Translations under genes and position numbers: made by a program | Notes under the pieces: model-generated | Seen by the model: the letters and a program-made list of their open reading frames with translations, nothing else | What the model was told of the DNA's origin: nothing | Databases searched by the model: none | Assembly (NCBI RefSeq): GCF_001570605.1 | Contig: NZ_BBXG01000009.1 | Span: forward strand, 332,995 to 396,994 | Direction: 5' to 3' | From: Herbidospora cretacea | GTDB taxonomy: Bacteria; Actinomycetota; Actinomycetes; Streptosporangiales; Streptosporangiaceae | Length of the DNA: 64,000 nucleotides | Shown: in pieces, positions 13,747-23,146 of the stretch | How the letters are laid out: every line of letters starts with the position of its first letter | Numbering within the stretch: the first letter of the stretch is position 1

Positions 13747-15519
13747 TCAGAGACCCGGCGTCGCCGGTTGCTTGCGGCTGTCCATGACCCTGGTGGCGAA
13801 CTCGATCTGGGTGCGCATCTGGCGGATGCGCTCCTCGACGACCAGTGAGGCGTGGCCGGCGTCGTAGCGGTAGACCTGGCAGTCGACCGGGACCGCCTCG
13901 ATGAAGTGCTCGATCTGCCTGATGGGGCAGCGGGGGTCGTTCTCCCCGGCCAGGATCAGCAGCGGGGCCTCGACCATGTCGGCGTAGGTGATCGGGGAGG
14001 ACGCCGCGTAGCGTTCCGGGACCTCCTCCGGCGAGCCGCCGAGCAGGGAGCGGTGGAGGGAGCGCAGGACCTCCGACTCGTCCTCGTAGGCGGCGCGGTG
14101 GTCGGCGATCGGGACGGCCGCGATGCCGGCGCTCCAGATCTTGGGCTGAGTGCCGAGGCCGAGCAGGGTCAGGTAGCCGCCCCACGAGCCGCCCGCCAGG
14201 ATCAGCCGGTCGGGGTCGGCGATGCCCCGGTTGACCACCCAGTCGCGGACCGCCGACACGTCGGCCAGCTCGATGTGGCCGACGTCGCCGTGCAGGGCGT
14301 CGCGCCAGGCCGAGCCGTAGCCGATCGAGCCCCGGTAGTTGATCCGGACGACCGCGAAGCCGCTGTCGACCCAGGCCGCCACGTGGGGCAGGAACGAGTC
14401 GTTGTCCTGCGCCGACGGGCCGCCGTGTAGGAGGAAGACGGTCGGGTAGGGCGCCGCCTGGCCGGTGGGGCGGGAGATCATCGCGTGGATCCAGCCGCCG
14501 GGGCCGTCGACGTCGACGTCCTCGACCGGGACCGACGGGGGCGCGGTCGGGCCGGGGCTCATCACGACGTGGCCGTGGCTCGACCTGATCACCGGCGCGT
14601 GGGCGGCGCTCGACCAGGAGTACTCGACCGTGCCGTCGGGGCGGGTGGCGGCCTCCTCGATCACGCCGTGGGGCGTCTCGATCGGGATCATCGCGCCGCC
14701 CACCAGGTCGTACTTGAAGAGCTGGGTTCGGCCCCTGTGGTGGTTGACGATCAGCAGGGCGCGGCCGTCGTCGTACCAGTCGGCGGTGACCTCGCCGGGG
14801 TCGCGGAGGTAGATCTCGCGCTGCTCGCCGGTCAGCGGGTCCCAGACCAGCGGCTCGTGGCGGCCGCGGCGCTCGTGCAGGACCAGCAGGCGGCGGTCGC
14901 CGAGGACGGGGGAGAAGCGGATGCCGCGCACGCCCTTGCCGGGGCCGTCGTACAGGTCGCCGACGACCGAGCCGTCGGACTTCACCACGCGAAGTGCCGG
15001 GTGGCGGGCGTCGCCGTGTTCGCTGTGGTCGATGGCGACCAGGGCGCCGTCGAGGGAGATGCCGGACACCGAGGCCGACTCCTTGTGCTGGTAGAGCACG
15101 GTGGGGTCGCTGCCCTCGCCCATCAGCACGATCTGGAAGCCGAGCCGGCACGCGCGCCCTATGGCGGCGGTGCCGTTGGCGGCCAGCGCGAGGCCGGCGG
15201 GGTGACCGGGCGAGATGTCGAGCGGCTTGGCCGCGCCGCCGTGGAAGTGCTGGCGGATCCAGACGCCGTATTCGTCGCCGTCGGTGTCGGCGAACCACCA
15301 GATCCACTGGCCGGTGGGGTCGATGTCGCCGTAGGCCGTGCCGTTGGGGCGGTCGGTCACCTGGCGGCTGGTGCCGGTGGCCCGGTCCCAGGCGTAGATC
15401 TCCCAGGTGCCGGAGGCGTTGCTCCGGTAGACCGCGTGGTGCGGAGCCTGACGAGCCCAGGTGGGCAGCGTCATGCGCGGGGAACGGAACCTGGTCTGCC
15501 AGCGTTCCTCGGCCTTCAT
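13747..15519 (-). CDS. S9 family serine peptidase (acylaminoacyl/prolyl oligopeptidase type)
   Basis: 590 residues with GGAGGAAAG ahead of the ATG. Residues about 1-330 show repeated beta-propeller blades (SGTWEIYAWDRATG, LVGDLYDGPGKGVRGIRFSP, TGEQREIYLRD). The C-terminal alpha/beta-hydrolase domain has the nucleophile elbow GGSWGGY, the acid in LAGENDPRCP and the His in YDAGHASLV. No signal peptide is seen, so it is probably a cytosolic oligopeptidase that trims short peptides. It may be co-transcribed with the downstream MFS pump. Confidence 0.9.
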   Translation of the reverse strand: MKAEERWQTRFRSPRMTLPTWARQAPHHAVYRSNASGTWEIYAWDRATGTSRQVTDRPNGTAYGDIDPTGQWIWWFADTDGDEYGVWIRQHFHGGAAKPLDISPGHPAGLALAANGTAAIGRACRLGFQIVLMGEGSDPTVLYQHKESASVSGISLDGALVAIDHSEHGDARHPALRVVKSDGSVVGDLYDGPGKGVRGIRFSPVLGDRRLLVLHERRGRHEPLVWDPLTGEQREIYLRDPGEVTADWYDDGRALLIVNHHRGRTQLFKYDLVGGAMIPIETPHGVIEEAATRPDGTVEYSWSSAAHAPVIRSSHGHVVMSPGPTAPPSVPVEDVDVDGPGGWIHAMISRPTGQAAPYPTVFLLHGGPSAQDNDSFLPHVAAWVDSGFAVVRINYRGSIGYGSAWRDALHGDVGHIELADVSAVRDWVVNRGIADPDRLILAGGSWGGYLTLLGLGTQPKIWSAGIAAVPIADHRAAYEDESEVLRSLHRSLLGGSPEEVPERYAASSPITYADMVEAPLLILAGENDPRCPIRQIEHFIEAVPVDCQVYRYDAGHASLVVEERIRQMRTQIEFATRVMDSRKQPATPGL

Positions 15520-15657
15520 CGGCTTTCCTCCCGGGTCCGCCGTCGGTCGCGGTCAAGTATGTCCCGTCAGCCCCCGGAATGGCCGACAAACAGGGGATCT
15601 CAGGTGGGAATTTACGGTGAAAAACCCCTTTGGTCACTAGTGCTGCGGGCACCTTTT

Positions 15658-16437
15658 TCAGCTTTTCGGACGCCACACCGTGACCTGCACCGACATCCGC
15701 ACGCGCGCGCCCTCGCGGACGTCGCCCGCGCGCGCGTGCCAGGCGTTCGGACCCATCGCGATCACCGACATGACCTCGGCCGCCGTCAGGTCGAGCCACC
15801 CGGCGACGGGCTCGGTCACGTCGCGTGCGAAGTGGTCGCCGAGTGTGTCGGACAGCCGCCGGTCCTTTTCGTCGTCGACGGTGAGAAGACCGAAACGCTC
15901 GACCACGGGTTCCAGATGGTCGGGGTTTGGTGTGACCGTTATCAGGCGTCCCGTGGGTTTCAGGACACGATGAAACTCACTGGCGTTCCTGGGGGCGAAC
16001 ACGTTGAGAACCGTGTCAAAGGCCGCGTCGCGTACCGGAAGGGGTTTCCAGACGTCGGCGGCCACCGCGCCGATCTTCGGATGGGCCTTGGCGGCCTTCT
16101 TCAGGGCGTGTTTGGAGACGTCCAGAGCCAGGCCCCGATCCCGCACGGCCCGCGCCAGGTAGTGGCCCGTCCCGGCGCCCGCGTCCAGGACGTCGCCCGC
16201 CGACAGCGCCGCGACCGTCTCGGCGATCGGGGCGTAGTGGCCGCGTTCCAGGAACGCCGTCCGGGCCGCGACCATCTCCGGGGTGTCGCCCCGCACCGGG
16301 GTGTTCAGCAGGTTGAGGTAGCCCTGCCGGGCGACGTCGAACGAGTGGCCGCGCGGGCAGCGGACCGACCCGTCACTGAGGATCAGGTCGTCGCGGCAGA
16401 CCGGGCAGACCAGCAGGTCGATGACGTCTCCAAGCAT
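15658..16437 (-). CDS. RlmA-like 23S rRNA guanine-N1 methyltransferase
   Basis: 259 residues. The N-terminus is a zinc finger with CPVC at residues 11-14 and CPRGH at about 28-32, followed by FDVARQGYLNLL, the hallmark of the RlmA/TlrB family. The SAM-binding motif I is VLDAGAGTGHYLA. The family methylates G745 or G748 in hairpin 35 of 23S rRNA; in producers of tylosin and mycinamicin it gives macrolide resistance. Which guanine is used, and any resistance role here, cannot be read from sequence. No macrolide cluster is seen nearby. Confidence 0.85.
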   Translation of the reverse strand: MLGDVIDLLVCPVCRDDLILSDGSVRCPRGHSFDVARQGYLNLLNTPVRGDTPEMVAARTAFLERGHYAPIAETVAALSAGDVLDAGAGTGHYLARAVRDRGLALDVSKHALKKAAKAHPKIGAVAADVWKPLPVRDAAFDTVLNVFAPRNASEFHRVLKPTGRLITVTPNPDHLEPVVERFGLLTVDDEKDRRLSDTLGDHFARDVTEPVAGWLDLTAAEVMSVIAMGPNAWHARAGDVREGARVRMSVQVTVWRPKS

Positions 16438-16490
16438 CCGACCAGTATCCCGTCAAGTCTCCTGCAGCCGTTCTGGGGTGAACTGTCCCT

Positions 16491-16622
16491 ATGACGAAGA
16501 ACAGGCGCAGTTGCCCGAGTTGTCGGACTACTCTCGACGAAGGTCCCATCGTCTACCGCTGCGCGAAGTGCCAGCGTGCGGTCTACGCCGCCGACGTGAA
16601 CTTCGATTATTCCAACCGATGA
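16491..16622 (+). CDS. 43-residue zinc-ribbon protein
   Basis: A short frame, ATG at 16491 to TGA at 16620-16622, with GGGGTG ten bases upstream. The product has two CxxC knuckles 15 residues apart, CPSC at 8-11 and CAKC at 24-27, making a minimal zinc ribbon. The first half is basic (MTKNRR) and the tail is AVYAADVNFDYSNR. It could bind RNA, DNA or a protein partner. It lies between the methyltransferase (divergent) and an MBL hydrolase 37 bp downstream on the same strand. It is easily missed because of its length; the two paired knuckles are the main support. Confidence 0.6.
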   Translation: MTKNRRSCPSCRTTLDEGPIVYRCAKCQRAVYAADVNFDYSNR

Positions 16623-16659
16623 TGCACGATGAGCGCATGTGGCGGAATAAAGTGCGGTA

Positions 16660-17394
16660 ATGCCGTACGAACCGATGACCTTCGCCGGTGTCGAGGTCAC
16701 GCCGCTGTGTGATGCGATCGGGCCCATGGGGCCGAGCATCAGCCGGCCGCTGCCCGAACTGTTCCCCGGAGGGTCGTTCGCCGACGGCGAGGAATGGATC
16801 CTGCACTTCCACTGCTTCCTGCTGCGCACCGGCAGCCACACCATCCTGGTCGACACCGGCGTCGGCGACCTTACCGGTCCCGCCGCGGGCTGGGCGCCGG
16901 TCCCCGGGCGGCTGCTCCAGGAACTCGACGCGGTGGGCGTCGCCCCCGCCGACGTGGACACGGTGATCCTCACCCACCTGCACAGCGACCACGTGAGCGG
17001 CTGCGTCGCCGAGGGCGCCCCGGTGTTCGCCAACGCCCGCCACGTGATCCAGGAGGCGGAGCTCGACTGGCCGGGCGGCGGGCTGATGCGCGACCGCATC
17101 GTCAAGCCGCTGGGCGAGCAGCTCCAGGTCATCCACGGGTCCAAGGACCTGTTCGAGAACGTCCGGGTGGCGCACACCCCCGGCCACACGCCCGGCCACC
17201 AGGTGGTCCTGGTCGGCGATCTGATCGTCTCCGGCGACGTGCTCCACCACCACCAGCAGCTCGCCGACCCGACGATCGGCTACTACTACGACGACGACTC
17301 CGAGCGGGCGCTGACCAGCCGCCAGGTCGTGCTGGGCCGGGCCGCCTACCTCGCGACCTCCCACTTGGCCGAGCCGTTCACGAAGGTCCGCTGA
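16660..17394 (+). CDS. MBL-fold metallo-hydrolase
   Basis: 244 residues. The metal site is clear: HLHSDHVSG (HxHxDH) at about residue 110, the His in TPGHTPGHQ, and the Asp in VSGDVLHH. This resembles the lactonase/quorum-quenching AiiA-type and related hydrolases in motif spacing, but the substrate is unknown. The protein is cytosolic, with no signal peptide. The last 49 bp overlap the convergent MFS gene at 17346. Confidence 0.85.
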   Translation: MPYEPMTFAGVEVTPLCDAIGPMGPSISRPLPELFPGGSFADGEEWILHFHCFLLRTGSHTILVDTGVGDLTGPAAGWAPVPGRLLQELDAVGVAPADVDTVILTHLHSDHVSGCVAEGAPVFANARHVIQEAELDWPGGGLMRDRIVKPLGEQLQVIHGSKDLFENVRVAHTPGHTPGHQVVLVGDLIVSGDVLHHHQQLADPTIGYYYDDDSERALTSRQVVLGRAAYLATSHLAEPFTKVR

Positions 17395-18554
17395 CGCAGG
17401 CGCACGACCTGGAACACGCCGAGCGCCCAGATCGGATACTGGACGGCCAGCGCCCACCGGAAGTCGCCGTGCAGGTCGAGCCCGACGCCGATCAGGCCGA
17501 GCAGGGCGACCGTGACCATGAAGCCGCCGCCGTTGACGATCCCGGTGGCCACGCCGATGCGTTCGGCCGGGTTGTGGCTGCGGGCGAAGTCGAAACCGAT
17601 CACCGAGCCCGGCCCGTTGGTGGCCAGCACGGCCATCAGCAGCACGAGCAGCCACAGGGGCGAGGGGCCCGGCCAGAGCAGGACGGCCGTCCACACGGCC
17701 GCGGTCGAGCCGACGATCCCCAGGATCATCCACCAGCGGCGGTGCGGCCACCGTCCGGCGATCCAGCCGAAGAGCGGGTTGCAGGCCAGCGACACCACGG
17801 TGACCGTGGTGAGCAGCGCCCCGGCCGCGTTCGGCGACAGGCCCTGGTCCTGGAGCAGGAACGGATAGCCCCAAAGAAGCAGGAACGCCGCCATCGACGA
17901 CTGGGTCGCGGCGTGTGACCACAGGCCGAGCTGGGTGCCCGGCTCGGCCCAGGCGGCGCGCAGCCCGCGCGCGGTCGCGGCCCTCTCCGGCCGGGCCTCC
18001 CTGAGCACCACGGCCACCACGGCGAAGGCGACCACGCTCAGCCCCGCCGCGCCGAGGAAGGTGTCTCTCCAGCCGAAGGTGTGCAGGGCCGAGATCAGCG
18101 GCACGGCGGCCAGCACGCCCCCCAGCGCCCCCAGCAGCCCCGTGGTCTGCACCATCAGAGGGTTGCGGCCGGACGGGAACCACAGGTTCACGATGCGGAT
18201 CACACTGATGAACGTGGCCGCGTCACCCGCGCCGATCAGGACCCGGGCCGTGATCGCCCCGCCGGCGTTGCCCGCGAAGGCGAAGACCAGGTTGCCCGCC
18301 GCCAGCACGACCGCCCCGGCGATCAGCATCGTCTTGGAGCCCACCCGGTCGACGAGGATGCCGACGGGGACCTGGAGAGCGGCGTACACGAGCAGTTGGA
18401 GCATCGCGAGCGCCGACAGTCCGGCGGCGCCGAGGTCGAAGCGGGCGGCGGCCTCCAGGCCGGTGACGCCGAGGGTCTGGCGGTGGAAGACCGCGACGAG
18501 GTAGGCGACGACTCCGGCGCCCCAGTAGAGGTAGGCCTTCCGCGTCCCCGGCAT
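17346..18554 (-). CDS. MFS transporter
   Basis: 402 residues and about twelve hydrophobic segments. The start was set at the ATG of MPGTRKAYLYW; a longer frame upstream lacks hydrophobic or conserved sequence. FHRQTLGVTGLEAAARFDLG in the first loop and VGILVDRVGSKTML before segment 3 are typical of the NNP/nitrate-sulfonate-like or uncharacterised MFS branch. Substrate is unknown. It is divergent from the secreted beta-propeller gene (58 bp) and overlaps the MBL gene at its 3' end. Confidence 0.85.
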   Translation of the reverse strand: MPGTRKAYLYWGAGVVAYLVAVFHRQTLGVTGLEAAARFDLGAAGLSALAMLQLLVYAALQVPVGILVDRVGSKTMLIAGAVVLAAGNLVFAFAGNAGGAITARVLIGAGDAATFISVIRIVNLWFPSGRNPLMVQTTGLLGALGGVLAAVPLISALHTFGWRDTFLGAAGLSVVAFAVVAVVLREARPERAATARGLRAAWAEPGTQLGLWSHAATQSSMAAFLLLWGYPFLLQDQGLSPNAAGALLTTVTVVSLACNPLFGWIAGRWPHRRWWMILGIVGSTAAVWTAVLLWPGPSPLWLLVLLMAVLATNGPGSVIGFDFARSHNPAERIGVATGIVNGGGFMVTVALLGLIGVGLDLHGDFRWALAVQYPIWALGVFQVVRLRQRTFVNGSAKWEVAR

Positions 18555-18612
18555 GGGGGGAATTTTACCTTTGGACCGTTTCGCCCTTCGGGCGGTGCGA
18601 AGATCGCATGCC

Positions 18613-19464
18613 ATGAGAAGACTGCTCGCCGTCGCCGCCGCCCTCGTCGCGGTCATCCCCGCCGCGCCCGCCGCGGCCGCCCTCCCGTCGGGGCTGGTCT
18701 TCTACCGGTACGAGAAGGGCGTGGCCATCCACTCGCCCTACGCCCGGCAGATCGTCGACCCGAACGGCCAGTTCTCGGTCTCGCCCGACGGCCGCAAGAT
18801 CGCCTACATCGACCTCAAGGGCAAGGTGCACGTCAGGGCAGACGCCGTCGACAAGGTCGTCGCCTCCGGCGCGGTCGCGGGCACGCCGTGCGCCACCCCG
18901 GCCTGGTCCCCCGACAGCACGAAGGTCGCCTATGCGCTCATGTCCACCGAGGGCAGCGCCCCGATCGCGGTCGTGGGCGCCGACGGCAAGGGCCGCAGGA
19001 CGGTCGGCCGGACCTACGGCGTCTGCCATCTGGCCTGGTCGGGCAACGGCCGCTACCTGGCGGGCTACACCGGCACGACCGACGGGGTGCACCTGCTCGA
19101 CGTCAGGAGCGGGAAGTCGCGCAAGGCCAAGGGGATCGGCGGGGCCAACCACGTGCAGTCGCTGTCGCCCGACGGGCGCAAGGTGGTCTACCAGGCGCTG
19201 AAGCCGACCGCCGAGGGCGGCGACGGCACCTGGCCGCTCTGGTACACCCCGCGCATCGTGGACACCGTGACGGGCAAGCGGGTCGTGCCGCCGGTCAAGG
19301 GCACCCTGATCGGGGCCATGTACCTGAACGACGGGCGGCTGGCGGTCCGGGTCAAGGGCGCGACCCGCAACACGATCGTGGTGCTCGACCGGGGCTTCAA
19401 GGTGGTCAGGAAGATCGCCGAACCGGCGATGTACCGCACGTACGGGCTGCTGCGGGTGCTGTGA
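18613..19464 (+). CDS. Secreted TolB-like beta-propeller protein
   Basis: 283 residues with a classic Sec signal peptide (MRRLLAVAAALVAVIPAAPAAAA, likely cut after residue 23). The mature part has repeated blade motifs such as SVSPDGRKIAYIDL, AWSPDSTKVAYALM, AWSGNGRYLAGYTG and SLSPDGRKVVYQAL, as in TolB/WD40-like propellers. Two Cys (GTPCATPAW and GVCHLAW) may form a disulfide. No catalytic site is visible; it may bind a ligand or wall partner. A strong bidirectional hairpin follows. Confidence 0.8.
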   Translation: MRRLLAVAAALVAVIPAAPAAAALPSGLVFYRYEKGVAIHSPYARQIVDPNGQFSVSPDGRKIAYIDLKGKVHVRADAVDKVVASGAVAGTPCATPAWSPDSTKVAYALMSTEGSAPIAVVGADGKGRRTVGRTYGVCHLAWSGNGRYLAGYTGTTDGVHLLDVRSGKSRKAKGIGGANHVQSLSPDGRKVVYQALKPTAEGGDGTWPLWYTPRIVDTVTGKRVVPPVKGTLIGAMYLNDGRLAVRVKGATRNTIVVLDRGFKVVRKIAEPAMYRTYGLLRVL

Positions 19465-19470
19465 CGGGAA

Positions 19471-19501
19471 AAGGCCCGGCCCCCAGAAGGAGCCGGGCCT
19501 T
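19471..19501. terminator. Bidirectional terminator hairpin
   Basis: A 10-bp perfect stem AAGGCCCGGC (19471-19480) / GCCGGGCCTT (19492-19501) sits between the converging propeller gene and MMPL gene. AAAA precedes it on the plus strand, giving a short T run in the minus direction. Confidence 0.75.
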
Positions 19502-19512
19502 CCCGCCCGTGG

Positions 19513-21723
19513 CTAGACCAGCGCCGGCTCCTTGCGGGGGACGGGGAGCTCGTCCTCGTCGTCGTCCCCGCCGTGGGAAAGGGTCGGCAGCCAGTTCAGC
19601 CAGCGAGGCAGGTACCAGTTCCACTCGCCCAGCAGGCGCATCGTGGCCGGGAGCAGCACCGCGCGGACGATCGTGGCGTCGATCAGGATCGCCGCCGCCA
19701 GGCCCACGCCCATCTGCATGAACGTCAGCAGCGACAGGGTGGCGAAGACCGCGAACACGGCCACCATGATCAGGGCGGCGCTGGTGACCACCCCGGCCGT
19801 CGAGCGGATGCCGTGGGCGACCGCGTCCTCGGTGCGCATGCCCTTGTCGTAGGCCTCCCTGATCCGGCTCAGGATGAACACGTGGTAGTCCATCGACAGG
19901 CCGAACAGGATGACGAACAGGAACATCGGCAGCCAGTCGGTGATCGTGCCGGTCGACTGGAAGCCGATCACGCTCTCGCCGTACCCCCACTGGAAGACCA
20001 GCACGAGCACGCCGTAGGCCGCCGCGACCGACAGCAGGTTGAGCAGGATCGCCTTGACCGCCACCACCAGCGAGCGGAACGAGACCAGCAGCAGCACGAA
20101 CGCGAGCAGCAGCACGAACCCGAAGACCAGCGGCCGGGTGGCCGACATCTGGTCGTTGAAGTCCATCGACCCGGCGGTCGAGCCGGTGACGTGGGCGCCG
20201 GGCACGGTGGCCGGGATGATCGTGTCGCGCAGCGCGTGGATCGCGTTCTCCGAGACCGCGTCGGTCCCGGTGCCCTTGATGCCGATGCTGATCCTGGCGA
20301 CGTCGCCGCGCGGGTTGACGTCGACGGTGAACGGCTCGTTGAAGTGGCCGGAGGCCAGCGCCCGCTCCTTGAGCCGATCGATCGCGGCCGTGTCGGGGTT
20401 CTTCACGACCACCACGGCCGGCTCGTTGCCGCCGGGGAACGCCTTGTCGATCGCCTTGAACGTCTCGGCGATCTTGTAGTCGCCCTGGAGTTCGTCGATC
20501 GTCTGCGGGCCGGGCTTGAGGCTCAGCCCCGGGACGGCCAGCGCGACCATCAGGCCGCCGGCGACGACGATCGAGACGACCGGGTACTTCAGCACCGGGC
20601 GCAGGATCGCCCCCCACAGCCTGCTCTCGCCGCCCCGCACGCCCAGGACGCGCCGCCAGGTGACCCGGCCCCCGGTCAGCACCCGGACGGTGCCGTGGAA
20701 GGCGCGGGCGTCGATCTTGTCGCCGATCAGCGACAGCAGCGCGGGCAGCGCGGTCAGCGAGCCGACCACGGCGGTCAGCACGACCAGGATGGTGCCTTCG
20801 GCGAAGCCCATGAAGATGCCGTTGCCGGTCAGGAACATGCCCGCCATGGCGACGATCACGGTGATGCCGGAGATCAGCACCGCCCGGCCGGAGGTGCCGG
20901 CCGCGATCTCGATCGAGCGCTGCTTGCTGCGTCCCTTCGCCCGTTCCTCCCGCTCCCGCATGATGTAGAAGAGCGAGTAGTCCACGCCCACGGCCAGGCC
21001 GATCAGCAGCATCACGTTGGTGGTGGCGGCGTCCACGGCCAATAGCTGGCTGGTCAGGGCGAGCAGGCCGGTCGCGCCCACGATCGCCGTCAGCGCCAGC
21101 GCCACCGGGATGACCGCGGCCAGGATCGCGCCGAACGCGGCCAGCAGGATGCCCAACGTGATCGGCAGCGACAGCTGCTCGGCCCGGACGAAGTCCTGGT
21201 CGATGGCCTCGCCGATCAGCTTGTCGGCGCTGGCCCCACCGGCCTGCTCGACCCGCAGGTCAGGGTGCCGGGCCTGCACGCCGTCGACCGCGTCGAGCAG
21301 CGGTTTCACCCGGTCGGCGGCGGTGTCGGCGGCTCCCTTCATGGTGAACTGGATCAAGGTGGTCCGGCCGTCGGGCGACACCGGGGACGGCGTGGCGATC
21401 TTCTCCACCAGGCCGGTCGCGGTGATCGAGCGCTCCACGTCGTCGATCGCCCGTTGGAAGGCCGGGTCGTCGGTGGTCACCTTGGCGCTCTGCACCAGAA
21501 CCATCTCACTGGCCGGGTCGACGAACCCGGCGCCGTCCAGGATCTGCCCGGCGGCGCGTGAGTCGCCGTTGGAGCTCTCGTAGGACTTCATCTCCGCCGT
21601 GCCGACGGCGCCTCCGACGAACGTGGCCGCGGCCACGAACCCCACCCAAATCAGCAGCGCCCACCAGCGGTTGCGCGCGCTCCAGCCGCCCACCCGGGCG
21701 GCGATGTTCCGATCCTTCGTCAT
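19513..21723 (-). CDS. MMPL family RND transporter
   Basis: 736 residues from the ATG at 21721-21723 (MTKDRNIAARVGGWSARN); the frame extends upstream but without conserved sequence. It has the two-fold RND layout: one N-terminal segment, an extracytoplasmic domain, five segments, then the same again. The proton-relay-type motifs are GVDYSLFYIMRERE in the first half and LSMDYHVFILSRIRE in the second. MMPL proteins export lipids or drugs across the actinobacterial membrane. The C-terminus is acidic (DDDEDELPVPRKE). The substrate is unknown and no lipid synthesis genes lie beside it. Confidence 0.9.
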   Translation of the reverse strand: MTKDRNIAARVGGWSARNRWWALLIWVGFVAAATFVGGAVGTAEMKSYESSNGDSRAAGQILDGAGFVDPASEMVLVQSAKVTTDDPAFQRAIDDVERSITATGLVEKIATPSPVSPDGRTTLIQFTMKGAADTAADRVKPLLDAVDGVQARHPDLRVEQAGGASADKLIGEAIDQDFVRAEQLSLPITLGILLAAFGAILAAVIPVALALTAIVGATGLLALTSQLLAVDAATTNVMLLIGLAVGVDYSLFYIMREREERAKGRSKQRSIEIAAGTSGRAVLISGITVIVAMAGMFLTGNGIFMGFAEGTILVVLTAVVGSLTALPALLSLIGDKIDARAFHGTVRVLTGGRVTWRRVLGVRGGESRLWGAILRPVLKYPVVSIVVAGGLMVALAVPGLSLKPGPQTIDELQGDYKIAETFKAIDKAFPGGNEPAVVVVKNPDTAAIDRLKERALASGHFNEPFTVDVNPRGDVARISIGIKGTGTDAVSENAIHALRDTIIPATVPGAHVTGSTAGSMDFNDQMSATRPLVFGFVLLLAFVLLLVSFRSLVVAVKAILLNLLSVAAAYGVLVLVFQWGYGESVIGFQSTGTITDWLPMFLFVILFGLSMDYHVFILSRIREAYDKGMRTEDAVAHGIRSTAGVVTSAALIMVAVFAVFATLSLLTFMQMGVGLAAAILIDATIVRAVLLPATMRLLGEWNWYLPRWLNWLPTLSHGGDDDEDELPVPRKEPALV

Positions 21724-21827
21724 GTCTTCGAAAGTAGGAATCGATCGGGGCCGGAACCTCCTGCGTGAACGGGAGATCGGCTCTCCTTCCGAAGAGCTAG
21801 GGGACAACCCCGGCTAACCTCAGGGCT

Positions 21828-22286
21828 GTGATGCCCGCAGACGTGTTCTACGCCCAGCTCCACCGCGTGATCCCGGCCGCCGCCGGGTTCGTCACCGACG
21901 CCGGGGGGCGGGTCCTCCTCGTGAAACCCAACTACCGCGAGCGGTGGGGGTGGCCCGGCGGCCACGTCGACGACGGGGAGACCCCTGAGATGGCCTGTGC
22001 CCGGGAACTCAGGGAGGAGGTCGGGTTGACGCTCGAGACCGGGCGGCTGCTCGTCGTCCATTGGGTGCCGGAAATGGACGAACGGCCGTTCCCTCTCGTC
22101 CATTTCACCTTCGACTGCGGCACCCTCCCCGACGGCGCGCGGATCACGTTGCAGGAGGACGAGCTCGACGACTGGGGCTTCTTCACCGCCGCCGAGGCCG
22201 ACGAGATCCTCCCCGGCTGGCAGGCCGAGCGCCTGCACGCCTCCATCGCCGCGCGCGCGTCGGGACAGGTCACCTACCTGAGTTGA
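21828..22286 (+). CDS. NUDIX hydrolase
   Basis: 152 residues from GTG at 21828; an ATG follows immediately and could be the real start. The NUDIX box is complete: GGHVDDGETPEMACARELREEVGL spans about residues 44-67 with the REL..EE metal ligands. It hydrolyses a nucleoside diphosphate linked to another group; candidates include oxidised nucleotides or NADH. It is divergent from the MMPL gene and overlaps the aldo/keto reductase by 17 bp at the 3' end. Confidence 0.88.
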   Translation: MMPADVFYAQLHRVIPAAAGFVTDAGGRVLLVKPNYRERWGWPGGHVDDGETPEMACARELREEVGLTLETGRLLVVHWVPEMDERPFPLVHFTFDCGTLPDGARITLQEDELDDWGFFTAAEADEILPGWQAERLHASIAARASGQVTYLS

Positions 22287-23136
22287 GGCGGGCGAGCTCG
22301 TCGCCGGACAGCTCCAGGTCCAGGGCCTTGACCGAGTCGACGATGCTCTCCGGGCGGCTCGCGCCGGGGATCGGCACGATCCGGGGGCTGCGGGCCAGCT
22401 GCCAGGCCAGGCAGACCTGCTGCGGCGACACACCGTGGGCGGCGGCGATCTCGCCGAAGGCGGCGTGCTTGCTGCCCAGGTCGGACGCCGAGCCCATGCC
22501 GCCCAGCGGCGACCACGACAGGAACGCGATGTCGATCTCGTCGGCGACGTCGATCTCCGGCTCGCTGGTGCGGAACCGGGGCGAGAACTCGTTCTGGACC
22601 GCCACCAGGTCGTCGCCGAGGATCTCCAGGGCCACCCGCATCTGCTCGGGGTCGGCGTTGGAGATGCCGGCCGTCTGGACCTTCCCGGCCTGCACGAGCT
22701 CTTTGATCGCGCCGATCGCCACCTCGTACGGGACCTCCGGGTCGGGCCGGTGGTGGAAGTAGAGGCCGATCGACTCCACCCCGAGGGCCTTCAGCGAGCG
22801 GTCGCAGGCCTGGAACAGGTACTCGGGACGGCTGTCCCTGCCCCAGCCGCCGCCGGGCGTACGGGTGTGGCCGCCCTTGGTCGAGACCAGGACCGAATCG
22901 GCGTCGCCGCCCCAACTGGCCAGGGCCTTGGCGACCAGGCGCTCGTTGTGGCCGACGTCGGTGTGGGAGGGCGTGTAGGCGTCGGCGGTGTCGATCAAAG
23001 TGACCCCGGCGTCGAGGGCCGCGTGGATCGTGCGGATCGACTGGGCCTCATCGGGCATGTGACCGGCGGTGGACATGGGCATGGCGCCAAGTCCGATTGC
23101 GCTGACCTGACGGCTTCCGATGCTTCGGGTTCTCAT
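22270..23136 (-). CDS. Aldo/keto reductase
   Basis: 288 residues, near the usual length. The catalytic tetrad can be placed: Asp in LIDTADAY with the following Tyr, Lys in VSTKGG, and His in YFHHRPDPE. The cofactor end has IPGASRPES, typical of NADPH-binding AKRs. It reduces an aldehyde or ketone, substrate unknown. It follows the DUF4429 gene by 10 bp on the same strand and is likely in its operon. Confidence 0.9.
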   Translation of the reverse strand: MRTRSIGSRQVSAIGLGAMPMSTAGHMPDEAQSIRTIHAALDAGVTLIDTADAYTPSHTDVGHNERLVAKALASWGGDADSVLVSTKGGHTRTPGGGWGRDSRPEYLFQACDRSLKALGVESIGLYFHHRPDPEVPYEVAIGAIKELVQAGKVQTAGISNADPEQMRVALEILGDDLVAVQNEFSPRFRTSEPEIDVADEIDIAFLSWSPLGGMGSASDLGSKHAAFGEIAAAHGVSPQQVCLAWQLARSPRIVPIPGASRPESIVDSVKALDLELSGDELARLNSGR

Positions 23137-23146
23137 GGGTCCAGCT

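Noticed and set aside
12434..15799. A single 1121-codon frame on the minus strand including the MFS protein
   Set aside because: Only the last 405 codons (from ATG 13648) encode the transporter. The rest is an Arg/Pro-rich shadow of the S9 peptidase.
15658..16437. Macrolide self-resistance gene of a biosynthetic cluster
   Set aside because: RlmA-like enzymes are also housekeeping; no polyketide genes are in the window.
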